Assembly (NCBI GenBank): GCA_020073615.1
Contig: JAIQEX010000063.1
Span: 1 to 37,296 of the forward strand
Direction of reading: 5' to 3'
DNA: 37,296 bases
DNA from: Terriglobia bacterium
Lineage (GTDB): Bacteria; Acidobacteriota; Terriglobia; Bryobacterales; Bryobacteraceae
Below, piece by piece: positions 1-7,175 of this stretch; position 1 is the stretch's first letter, and each line of letters starts with the position of its first letter. The notes beneath the pieces were generated by a model. That model was not told the DNA's origin. It ran no database searches and saw only the letters and a program-made list of their open reading frames with translations. The translations under genes were made by a program, and so were the position numbers.

Positions 1-170
1 CCTTTGGAGAACGGTGCCGCTTGCCGTTTGCTGGCCCGGAGCTCCTCTTCCAAGTCCTTGATTTTCTTTCTCAGCCCCTCGTTCTCCGCTTGCAGACGAT
101 TGATCTCCCGCTGCAATTCTTCGACTGGTTCCGGTTGGTCGTCAGGCTGAGGTGGCTTGGATCCATTCAT
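1..170 (-). CDS. IS66-type transposase, N-terminal part (runs off left edge)
   Basis: The minus strand reads from an ATG at 170 to the window edge, 56 codons with no stop. The start is preceded by a GGGTGG purine tract. The first 15 residues are Pro/Asp/Gln rich. They are followed by a leucine-zipper-like coiled coil (LQREINRLQAENEGLRKK, then DLEEEL) and a basic stretch ending KRQAAPFSKG. A short coiled coil followed by RQAAPFSKG is the usual N-terminus of IS66-family DDE transposases of the kind common in Acidobacteria and Planctomycetes; the zinc finger and catalytic domain would lie beyond base 1. Whether the element is intact cannot be seen. Family assignment is from remembered sequence pattern. 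Confidence 0.6.
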   Translation of the reverse strand, partial: MNGSKPPQPDDQPEPVEELQREINRLQAENEGLRKKIKDLEEELRASKRQAAPFSK

Positions 171-239
171 CCACCCTACGATAAACGAAACCCGCCGATT
201 TGTCCAGCGAAAACTTCCGGCGACGTAGTCTGCCCGCTA

Positions 240-380
240 ATCAATTACGAAATTCTGAACTCACCGCGGAGCGTCCGGCCCCGGAGAATCGCGGAGGCCG
301 CGCGGAGAAAACCGTTTTCTGCGTTCTTCTCCGCGTAGTCTCGGCGTCCTCCGCGTCTCCCGGTGAGTGGTTAGTCGAGC
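240..380. repeat. GC-rich dispersed-type intergenic repeat with hairpin
   Basis: The gap between the transposase and the kinase stop holds reiterated CTCCGCGT/CCTCCGCG words ending in GGTGAG. This resembles the 'CTCCGCGTCTCCGCGGTGA' family of dispersed intergenic repeats seen in many environmental bacterial genomes. It contains a perfect 9-bp inverted repeat, CGCGGAGAA (301-309) and TTCTCCGCG (327-335), with a 17-nt loop. The hairpin lies about 50 bp past the stop of the minus-strand kinase gene and could also end that transcript, but it has no clear T-run. Whether it is dispersed in this genome cannot be tested from one copy. Confidence 0.45.
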
Positions 381-385
381 CGGTG

Positions 386-1249
386 CTACTCCGACTTGGA
401 GTAGTAGTAGGTGTACTTGCTGTACAGCTCCGAGGCGCGGGCGCCGTTGGCCACAATCCCCAGCACGTTGTTCTCGCACAGCGATTGCATGGCGCGGGTG
501 ACGTTGTCGAAGGTGGTGGTGCCGATCTTGACCACCAGGACGGTGCCGTCGGCCATGGTGGAGAGCAGATTCGCGTCGGCGGAGAATAACAGGGGCGGCG
601 TGTCGAAGATCGCCCAGTTGAAGCTGCGCGGCAGCTCTTCGAACAGCGCCTTAGCCTGGCGCATGTTGAGCAATTCGAGTGGATTCTTCACCGGGCTGCC
701 GGCCGGCAGAAGATACAGGTTCATGCCCTCCAGGCGGCGCAACGCCTGCGGAAAGGTGCACTGGCCCATCAGATAGTCGGAAAGGCCGGGGGCGCGCTCG
801 ATCTGGAACAGGTTGTGGATGATGGGCCGGCGCAAGTCGAAGTCGCCCAGCAGCACGGAGCTCTCCGCCAAGTGCGCTTCCGCCAGCGCGAGGTTCACCG
901 CCGTGAAGGTCTTTCCTTCCGCCGGGGAGGGGCTGGTGACCACTACAGTATGCAGCGGCTGGAGGGTTTGCAGATGGTTGAGGCGCGTACGGAGGGTACG
1001 GAACTCTTCGGCGGGGGTCTCGTGCGAGTTGCTGAGATCCAGCAAGTGGGATTCGGGCGCCGGATGGAACGGCACCAACCTCACCTCGCCCAGCATGCCG
1101 CCGTGAATGTTCAGCCGGACCGGGGGCCCGGCGCCTCCGTTCACCGGCAGGTAGTCCGGCGTCCGGCTCTCCTCGGCCGGCACCGGCGCCTCCAAAGGCG
1201 GCAATCCGCCCTGTTCGGCGCGGCGCAAAGCATCGTGTACTCGACTCAT
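386..1249 (-). CDS. CpsD/CapB-type tyrosine autokinase of exopolysaccharide export
   Basis: A 287-residue cytoplasmic BY-kinase. P-loop SPSPAEGKT is at 106-114, Walker A' (VLLGDFDLRRP) near 132-142, Walker B (WAIFDTPP) near 212-219, and the tail carries a tyrosine cluster (Y276, Y279, Y281-283) typical of autophosphorylation. Such kinases are activated by the cytoplasmic end of a Wzc-like chain-length protein and cycle phosphorylation during polysaccharide polymerisation and export. Here the kinase is a separate gene just downstream of its Wzc-like partner, the split arrangement of CapA/CapB and of exosortase-linked EPS loci, not the fused proteobacterial Wzc. The frame stays open up to 1336, overlapping the upstream gene. 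The start at 1249 is preferred because GGGAGA lies 4 nt before it and because MSRVHDALRRAE is the usual N-terminus of this family. Confidence 0.9.
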   Translation of the reverse strand: MSRVHDALRRAEQGGLPPLEAPVPAEESRTPDYLPVNGGAGPPVRLNIHGGMLGEVRLVPFHPAPESHLLDLSNSHETPAEEFRTLRTRLNHLQTLQPLHTVVVTSPSPAEGKTFTAVNLALAEAHLAESSVLLGDFDLRRPIIHNLFQIERAPGLSDYLMGQCTFPQALRRLEGMNLYLLPAGSPVKNPLELLNMRQAKALFEELPRSFNWAIFDTPPLLFSADANLLSTMADGTVLVVKIGTTTFDNVTRAMQSLCENNVLGIVANGARASELYSKYTYYYSKSE

Positions 1250-1284
1250 GGTGTCTCCCGTAGCCCTTTCCCGTTGCGAACTTC

Positions 1285-2952
1285 TCAACTCTGCCCGAAG
1301 AAGTAATAGTACATGGAGCCGCTCATGGCGACGCATCCCAGGATGATGGCGCTCGACCAGGCCAGCCAGAATAGGCGCCGCTTCCGCCTCACCAGCAGGG
1401 CGTTCTCGAGCAGCGGAATGCTGCTCAGCACCGGCAGGTTGGTGTACGCCCGCACGTCCTTGAGATTCTTGAGGGAGGTGTTCTTCAATTCCCGGGCGCC
1501 CGCCAGGACGACGCCCAACATCAGCCCGATCGCTGTGCCGGCGCCGGCAATCACGATCCGGTTCGGCGATGCCGGCTGAAGGGGCAGATTCGCGGGATCG
1601 AGAACTTCCAGGTTTTCGCCCGCCTGGTGCTCTTCCAGGTTCTTGGCCGTTTCCGAAGCGCTCATCTTTTTGGTCATGCCGTCGTATTCTTCGCGCGCGA
1701 GGTTGTAATCGTGCAGCAGGGTGGCATACTGCTGTTCGTTGGCCGGCGCGGCCTCGATGCGGACCTGGAAGGCGGCGATCATCTTGCGCAGCTCTTCGGC
1801 CTGTTTGGTCCTGGTGGCGATCTCCATGTTCTTCGCCTGGATCTGGGCCTGGAGGTTCTTCTGGGAAGCGTCCAGGTTCTGCAAATTGGCCACCGCCTGC
1901 GGATTCGCCACCCTCGTGGTTCCGGCCTGCGGCTTGGCCTGGTCTTCCTTCTCGAGGTCGTCCCTCTCCTTCTCGAGAACGCCAATCTGCTTCCTCATGC
2001 TGGCCACCGCGGGATAGCCTTCGTCGTACGTTTCCAGCATGGCGGCCAGGTTGGTCTTGGCGTCGGTGATGGTCTTGCTCAGGTCGATGATGCGCTGATT
2101 CTTGACCGCCTGCCCGGCGACCGTCGTCTCCAGGTTGTTGGCGGCGTAATTCTGGCTGGCCTTCACGGTCTGCAGGTTGCTCTCCAGAATCAAGCGGTCC
2201 TGGGTATCGCGGCTGATGGCATCTTCCACCGCGCCCAGCCGCAGTTCCAGGGTATTCATGTTCTGTACGTTGGTCTGAAACTCCTCCGGCAGCTTGCCCC
2301 GGTTTTCCAGCTTGAACCGGGTCATCTGCACTTCCAGGCCGTCCAGCTTTTCCTTGGCGCGCTTCATTTCGTCGGTGAGGAACTGGGACGTTTGATCGGC
2401 CTGGTGTTTTTGCACCGTGAAGTTCTGCTCATTGAACTTACTGACCAGCTCGCGCACCACCATCTGCGCCTTGTACTTGTCGGTGTATTCGAAGCGGATC
2501 ATGAACGCGGAAGCGAAGCGGTTCTGCTGCCCCTGCGTTCCCGGCTGTTCGATCATCTTGATGGTGATGGACTTGTTCTTCATGTCCTCGATGACGTCTT
2601 CCAGCGGCCGGCGCGCCAGTTCCTTCTTGTAGAGGTCCAGCGAAGGCTTGCGGATGATATCGGACAGGCTGGTGCGGCTCAGGATCTCGGTCTCCATCTG
2701 GTTGATCCGGTCCTGCATCTGGATGTTCACTACGCTGGGCACCAGGTTGGCCGGGACGGCCTGCGGCGTGATGCGCATCACCGCATAGGAAACATAGGTA
2801 TCCGGCCAAAGAAACGCGACCACCACCGAAATCACCAGGCCCGCAAACATGGGCCCGATGACCCAGGAGCGGTAACGGCGAAACATATCGATGTAATCTT
2901 CGATATCGGGTGGACGGCGCGAAACGCTCACATAATTCTGTGCAGATGCCAT
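1285..2952 (-). CDS. Wzc/GumC-like polysaccharide chain-length determinant protein
   Basis: A 555-residue inner-membrane protein of the Wzz / polysaccharide co-polymerase family. It has a short cytoplasmic N-terminus, a first membrane helix at about residues 30-50 (VIGPMFAGLVISVVVAFLWP) and a large periplasmic region. Long coiled-coil segments run from about 180 to 430, followed by a proline-rich PANLPLQPASPNR stretch and a second membrane helix near 465-485. A third hydrophobic stretch near the C-terminus (residues 528-550) precedes the end at FFGQS. There is no kinase domain; the next gene supplies it. It is expected to set chain length and bridge the inner membrane to the Wza-like protein encoded upstream. 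It lies 41 bp after the wza-like gene and 35 bp before the kinase, so one transcript is likely. Confidence 0.88.
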   Translation of the reverse strand: MASAQNYVSVSRRPPDIEDYIDMFRRYRSWVIGPMFAGLVISVVVAFLWPDTYVSYAVMRITPQAVPANLVPSVVNIQMQDRINQMETEILSRTSLSDIIRKPSLDLYKKELARRPLEDVIEDMKNKSITIKMIEQPGTQGQQNRFASAFMIRFEYTDKYKAQMVVRELVSKFNEQNFTVQKHQADQTSQFLTDEMKRAKEKLDGLEVQMTRFKLENRGKLPEEFQTNVQNMNTLELRLGAVEDAISRDTQDRLILESNLQTVKASQNYAANNLETTVAGQAVKNQRIIDLSKTITDAKTNLAAMLETYDEGYPAVASMRKQIGVLEKERDDLEKEDQAKPQAGTTRVANPQAVANLQNLDASQKNLQAQIQAKNMEIATRTKQAEELRKMIAAFQVRIEAAPANEQQYATLLHDYNLAREEYDGMTKKMSASETAKNLEEHQAGENLEVLDPANLPLQPASPNRIVIAGAGTAIGLMLGVVLAGARELKNTSLKNLKDVRAYTNLPVLSSIPLLENALLVRRKRRLFWLAWSSAIILGCVAMSGSMYYYFFGQS

Positions 2953-2993
2953 ATTTCAATACCTTCCTGGCTTATCCTCGATCTTTCTTGGGA

Positions 2994-3752
2994 TCACTTG
3001 ATCATAATGACGTCGCCCGGTTCGAGAAGGATGTTCCGTTCCGGATGCTTGCCCTTAATGGCGTCATTGAAATTAAAGAAAAAACGCTTGTCGCCGCGGA
3101 TGATCGTGATGTGCTTCTTGTCGGCGAAATCGCGGAATCCTCCCGCGTTCACCAGGGCCTCCAGGATCCTGGTGGGCACCACCAGATCGTACTTGCCCGG
3201 CTTATTCACTTCGCCGTTAATGAAGTAGCTCTTGCTGCGCACCGCGGTCAGCCCGACGGTCACGTTGGGGTTGCGGATGAAGCTGGCCTTGAGCCGGTTG
3301 GCGATCTCCGTTTCCAGCTCCTTGGGCGTGAGTCCAGCGGCCTGCACCTCGCCGATCAGCGGGATGGAGATACGGCCGTCGGGACGCACGTTGAAATCTC
3401 CGCTCACGTCCTGATGGCCCCAGGTGTTGACGCGCACGACATCCTCGGCGCCGATCACGTACGTCTTTTCGTCCACCGGGGCGGTCCCCGGCAGTTTCTG
3501 CCCGGGCTGCACCGCCGGCGCGGCCATCTTCGCCGGATCGGTGGCATCGCCGGAGGGCCGTTGCACCGGCGCTGCCGGTGCCTGCACTCCAGGGATTACA
3601 GGGGACAGGGACTCGGGGGGCTTAGGGGGTTTCTGTTGCGCCGGGGAAGGAGCCTGCTGTTGTTCCTTGGGCGGAGTGGACTCCTGTGGCGCCGCTCCGG
3701 CTCCCCAACACAACGCCGCCAACGTTACGGACAAAACCGCGCTTCTCATCAT
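2994..3752 (-). CDS. Wza-like polysaccharide export protein (Poly_export + SLBB)
   Basis: A 252-residue exported protein. Residues 1-20 form a signal peptide (VLSVTLAALCWGAGAAP). Residues 21-90 are a low-complexity Pro/Gln/Ala linker. The Poly_export domain starts near 95 (YVIGAEDVVRVNTWGHQDVSG) and includes VRPDGRISIPLIGEV. An SLBB beta-grasp domain (FINGEVNKPGKYDL, ILEALVNAGGF) follows, and the protein ends in LLEPGDVIMIK. It is much shorter than E. coli Wza, with only one clear SLBB domain and no C-terminal helix. It probably forms or gates the outer-membrane exit for the polysaccharide handled by the two downstream genes. Two adjacent ATGs exist (3752 and 3749); the AGAGG ribosome site is spaced better for the second. 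Confidence 0.88.
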   Translation of the reverse strand: MMRSAVLSVTLAALCWGAGAAPQESTPPKEQQQAPSPAQQKPPKPPESLSPVIPGVQAPAAPVQRPSGDATDPAKMAAPAVQPGQKLPGTAPVDEKTYVIGAEDVVRVNTWGHQDVSGDFNVRPDGRISIPLIGEVQAAGLTPKELETEIANRLKASFIRNPNVTVGLTAVRSKSYFINGEVNKPGKYDLVVPTRILEALVNAGGFRDFADKKHITIIRGDKRFFFNFNDAIKGKHPERNILLEPGDVIMIK

Positions 3753-3897
3753 TTACCTCTGGAACGTAATTCGCCTCTCTGTGGGCCCGCTCCGCCATCA
3801 GGAATGATGCGGCGTTCGACACGGGAGCGTCGTAACCGACCAAACAATAGTGTACAGCATTTCATCAGATCCGAAGGATGGTCCCAGGACTACCATT

Positions 3898-3923
3898 GGG
3901 GGCCGGGGGCTGGGGGCTGGGGG
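3898..3923 (+). other. Potential G-quadruplex tract, four G5 runs
   Basis: Four runs of exactly five G (3898-3902, 3905-3909, 3912-3916, 3919-3923) are separated by 2-nt loops CC, CT and CT. This meets the usual four-tract definition of a stable intramolecular G-quadruplex. It sits about 145 bp upstream of the wza-like start and 340 bp upstream of the kinase start. A C-rich block at 4051-4085 is an imperfect inverted copy. Confidence 0.55.
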
Positions 3924-4092
3924 CCGGTGTGGCCCTCCCGGGCCAAGCTGTTTGTTGAGACCATGGCCCAGTCGCCGGCGCTGGTGCCGGGCAGTGGCCC
4001 AAATCGCTATGCCAGCGGGTTACAAAGCCCGGCCCGAAGGGCCGCACCTTCCCCCGGCCCCTGGCTCCCGGCCCCTGTCCCCCGGCCTTACG

Positions 4093-4113
4093 ATACACTT
4101 CCGCATAGTGTAT
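4093..4113. promoter_or_regulatory. Perfect 7-7-7 inverted repeat, candidate enhancer-binding site
   Basis: ATACACT (4093-4099) and AGTGTAT (4107-4113) are perfect inverted halves with a 7-nt spacer. The centre lies about 125 bp upstream of the transcription start expected from the sigma-54-like element at 4203-4216, the usual distance for the upstream site of an NtrC-type activator. The response regulator encoded next to it is of that type. The word ATAGTGTA recurs at 3847-3854, nearer the EPS operon, but without a clear second half. Confidence 0.45.
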
Positions 4114-4120
4114 TTCTCCC

Positions 4121-4148
4121 AAAAACCGGAGAGGGGCCAGGCCCTCTC
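4121..4148 (-). terminator. Terminator-like hairpin read on the minus strand
   Basis: GAGAGGG (4129-4135) and CCCTCTC (4142-4148) form a 7-bp stem with a 6-nt loop. Read on the minus strand, the stem is followed by CGG and five T (complement of 4121-4128). The shape fits an intrinsic terminator or attenuator for leftward transcripts. It could limit antisense or divergent transcription toward the EPS operon. Confidence 0.35.
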
Positions 4149-4202
4149 TTGTAAGTCCTGGATAATCAGGGTATTCTGAATACAGGATTTCAAATCCGAC
4201 GC

Positions 4203-4216
4203 GGCACTAAACGTGC
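4203..4216 (+). promoter_or_regulatory. Sigma-54-type -24/-12 promoter for the histidine kinase gene
   Basis: GGCAC starting at 4203 and GTGCT around 4213-4217 give the invariant GG-N10-GC spacing (GG 4203-4204, GC 4215-4216). This compares well with the consensus TGGCACG-N4-TTGCW. Transcription would start near 4228, about 38 nt before the kinase ATG. The operon encodes a sigma-54 activator, so autoregulation is plausible. The match is by eye. Confidence 0.45.
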
Positions 4217-4265
4217 TGCGAGGGCAGGGAATTATTGTCTCGCGCAGGCGGCTACGGCGGCCACT

Positions 4266-7175
4266 ATGTTTCAGGAATTGAAGTTCCAACTGTCCACCGC
4301 GATCTTGACCATCCTGACACTTGCTGCCGGTATCGCCGCCGTTATTAACTATCAGCAGCAGTACCGTTTTCGCCTGCTGGACGACGGTGTGATCTGGGTG
4401 GACCGCAATGGCGGGGTGGAGGCGCTCGACGTCAAACCCGGCAGCGGCGGCGCCAATGCGGGCATTCACGAGGGCGACCGGCTGGAGCGGATTGACGGCG
4501 CGCGCATCGAAAAAGCGATCCATGTCACGCAGATTCTGCCCACCATCGGGTCCTGGCAAAAGGCCAAATATACGGTGGCGCGCGGCGGTGTGCCGGTCGA
4601 GACCACCGTCATTATCGGCGAAGTCCCGCTCGACCGCGCCGTCCTTTATCAGTACGTCGTGGGCTTCGCCTACCTGCTCATCGGCCTGTTTGTCTATTTC
4701 CGGCGCGGCAGCGCACACAAGTCCCGGCACTTCTATATTCTGTGTCTTTCCTCCTTCGTCTTCTTCTGCTTTCATTACACCGGGAAGTTGAACGCGCTCG
4801 ACACGGTCATCTATTTCGGCAACGTGGGGGCCGGACTGCTGGCCCCGGCCGTGTTCCTGCACTTCTGCCTCACCTTTCCCGAGCCGCGCGGATGGTTCCA
4901 CAAACCCGCCCGCGTGGCGCTGGTTTACCTGCCGGCGGCGCTGCTGTACCTGGTCTACCTGGGAGTTTCCACGGGCGCGCTTTCGGTAGCGATTCCCCTG
5001 GTGGAATTGCGCTGGATGCTGGACCGCGTCTGGCTGGTGCTGGCCATTGTGCCGTACATCGTCGGCGGGCTGGTGCTGAGCTCGGAGCAGGCCAAAGCCG
5101 AGGATCCGATTGTCCGCCAGCAGCTCAAATGGCTGCGCAACGGCGCCTTCTGCGGCATCCTGCCCTTTACCCTACTGTACGTGCTGCCGTATTCGCTCGG
5201 GGTGATTCCCAACGAGTACCAGAAGATGGCGGTGCTTTCCGTGGTGCTGGTGCCGCTGACCCTGGCCTACGCCGTGGTCCGCTACCGCCTGATGGATGTG
5301 GAGATCATCTTCCGCCGCGGCTATGCCTACACGCTGGCCACGCTGTGCGTGATGGCGGGATTTTACGCCATTGTCTTCTCCCTGGGCACCCAGGTTCAAA
5401 AGTACTTCAAAGACCTGGGCAATACCGGGCTGATTACTGTAGTGCTGATCACCGCCTTCCTGTTCCAGCCGATCCGCAACTGGATCCAGGAGCGGCTGGA
5501 CCGGTACTTCTATCAGGACCGCTACGATTATCGCCGCACCCTGGTGGAGTTCGCCCGCGAGCTGAGCTCGGAGATGGATCTGGAGGCCATGCTGGCCTCG
5601 GTGGGCGAGCGGCTGCTGCAGACCCTCTCCATTAAACACCTGACGTTCTTCCTGGCCGAAGAGGGGCCCCAGGGAACGGTCTTCCGGCCGAAGAAGGCCA
5701 TGGGCATGAACCCCCGTCTGGCCAGCGTCGACGACAGCGCTCTGGACCTGAGTTTTCTCAACTGGAGCCTGCCGGAATCCTACCTGTTCTTCGAGCGCAC
5801 ACGCTACCAGTTGGACGCCGTTTCGCGATCCTGGCCGGCCACGGTGCGGCAGACTATTGCCGATCTCGATTGCACCTACTACCTCCCCTGCAAAGTTCGC
5901 GGCCGGACCATCGCATACATCGGGGTGAGCCGCACCACCGACGGGCAGTATCTTTCCAGCGTGGACGTGGAGCTGCTGCTCACGCTCGCGGGCAACGTGG
6001 CCATCGCCATCGAAAATTCCCTGCTCTACCGCTCGCTGCAGCGCAAGGTGGAGGAATACGAGCGGCTCAAGGAGTTCAGTGAAAACATCGTCGAATCGAT
6101 CAACGTGGGCATTCTGGCGGCCGACCTGGAAGACCGCGTGGAAAGCTGGAACACGCAGATCGAGCAGTTGAGCGGCGTCACGCGCGAGCACGCCCTGGGC
6201 CGCAAGCTCGGCGAGCTGTTCCCCGACGAGCTGGCCGGCCAGTTCGATCGCGTGCGCGGCCAGACGGGCATTCATCACATCTACAAGTTCGTGCTCAAGC
6301 CCGCGGTCAACGGCAACGGCCATGGCAACGGCAACGTGGTTCCCGGACGCTTCCGCGAGGCCACGCTGAATATCGCCATCGCCCCGCTGGTGTCCAAGGA
6401 CCAGGAGCAGATCGGCCGCCTCATCATCTTCGACGACGTGACGGACCGCGCCGAGCTGGAGCAGCGGCTGGTGCAGGCGGACAAACTGTCGAGCATCGGT
6501 CTGCTGGCGGCGGGCGTGGCCCACGAAGTCAATACCCCGCTGGCGGTGATCTCCACGTACGCGCAGATGCTGGCCAAGCAGGTGGCCGAGGACTCGCAGA
6601 AATCGATGATCCTCGATAAAATCGCCAAGCAGACCTTCCGCGCCAGCGAAATCGTCAATTCGCTGCTCAACTTCTCGCGCACTTCGACCACCACCTTCGG
6701 CGACGTCAATCTGAACCGCGTGGTGCAGGAGACACTGTCGCTCCTGGAACACCAGCTGCAAAAATCGGGCGTCCAGGTGAAGACCGAGTTCGAAGCCTCC
6801 CTGCCCCCCATCCACGGCAATACCGGCAAACTGCAACAGGTGTTTCTCAACCTGTTCCTGAACGCGCGCGACGCCATGTCGTCGGGCGGCGCCCTGGAAG
6901 TGCGGAGCTGGTCGGATGCCACGGGCGTGAAGGTCGAGGTCTGCGATACCGGGCACGGCATCGCCCCGGAGCATCTCCACCGCATCTACGATCCGTTCTT
7001 CACCACCAAGGCCGCGCGCAAGGGCACCGGGCTCGGCCTGTCGGTGACCTACGGTATCATTCAAGAACATGGTGGTTCGATCGATGTCTCCAACCGGCCG
7101 GGCGGCGGCGCCCGCTTCCGCCTCGAACTTCCGCTCGCCCGGGCCGCGGCGAGGGCCCCGGTGAATGCCGCGTGA
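4266..7175 (+). CDS. PrsK-like membrane sensor histidine kinase (PDZ, multi-TM, GAF, PAS)
   Basis: A 969-residue sensor kinase. A first membrane helix is at residues 7-27. A PDZ-like periplasmic domain follows at about 45-110, with GANAGIHEGDRLERIDG as the carboxylate-loop/beta region. About seven to eight hydrophobic helices lie between 120 and 400, then a GAF domain near 430-580 and a PAS domain near 600-725 with a Gly/Asn linker (NGNGHGNGN). The HisKA H-box AAGVAHEVNTPLAV has the phospho-acceptor His753. The HATPase domain has an N-box around Asn866, VCDTGHGI and GTGLGLSVTYG. The RYDYRRTLVEFARELSSEMDLE linker resembles PrsK-type kinases of exosortase/PEP-CTERM polysaccharide loci, which agrees with the EPS export genes next door. 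Its stop lies inside the start region of the response regulator, so the pair is translationally coupled. Confidence 0.9.
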   Translation: MFQELKFQLSTAILTILTLAAGIAAVINYQQQYRFRLLDDGVIWVDRNGGVEALDVKPGSGGANAGIHEGDRLERIDGARIEKAIHVTQILPTIGSWQKAKYTVARGGVPVETTVIIGEVPLDRAVLYQYVVGFAYLLIGLFVYFRRGSAHKSRHFYILCLSSFVFFCFHYTGKLNALDTVIYFGNVGAGLLAPAVFLHFCLTFPEPRGWFHKPARVALVYLPAALLYLVYLGVSTGALSVAIPLVELRWMLDRVWLVLAIVPYIVGGLVLSSEQAKAEDPIVRQQLKWLRNGAFCGILPFTLLYVLPYSLGVIPNEYQKMAVLSVVLVPLTLAYAVVRYRLMDVEIIFRRGYAYTLATLCVMAGFYAIVFSLGTQVQKYFKDLGNTGLITVVLITAFLFQPIRNWIQERLDRYFYQDRYDYRRTLVEFARELSSEMDLEAMLASVGERLLQTLSIKHLTFFLAEEGPQGTVFRPKKAMGMNPRLASVDDSALDLSFLNWSLPESYLFFERTRYQLDAVSRSWPATVRQTIADLDCTYYLPCKVRGRTIAYIGVSRTTDGQYLSSVDVELLLTLAGNVAIAIENSLLYRSLQRKVEEYERLKEFSENIVESINVGILAADLEDRVESWNTQIEQLSGVTREHALGRKLGELFPDELAGQFDRVRGQTGIHHIYKFVLKPAVNGNGHGNGNVVPGRFREATLNIAIAPLVSKDQEQIGRLIIFDDVTDRAELEQRLVQADKLSSIGLLAAGVAHEVNTPLAVISTYAQMLAKQVAEDSQKSMILDKIAKQTFRASEIVNSLLNFSRTSTTTFGDVNLNRVVQETLSLLEHQLQKSGVQVKTEFEASLPPIHGNTGKLQQVFLNLFLNARDAMSSGGALEVRSWSDATGVKVEVCDTGHGIAPEHLHRIYDPFFTTKAARKGTGLGLSVTYGIIQEHGGSIDVSNRPGGGARFRLELPLARAAARAPVNAA

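Larger units (their letters stand above)
3753..4265. other. Divergent control region between EPS operon and two-component genes
   Basis: A 513-bp non-coding stretch between the wza-like gene (minus) and the histidine kinase (plus). No convincing gene is seen. It holds, left to right, an ATAGTGTA word at 3847-3854, a run of four G5 tracts (3898-3923), a C-rich stretch at 4051-4085 that is roughly its complement, a perfect inverted repeat (4093-4113), a hairpin (4129-4148) and a sigma-54-like promoter (4203-4216). The G-rich and C-rich blocks could pair over about 130 nt of intervening sequence. Confidence 0.6.

Noticed and set aside
1250-1336. Longer start for the tyrosine kinase at 1336
   Set aside because: The extra 29 residues overlap the upstream gene and have no ribosome site; GGGAGA before 1249 and the family N-terminus favour the shorter form.
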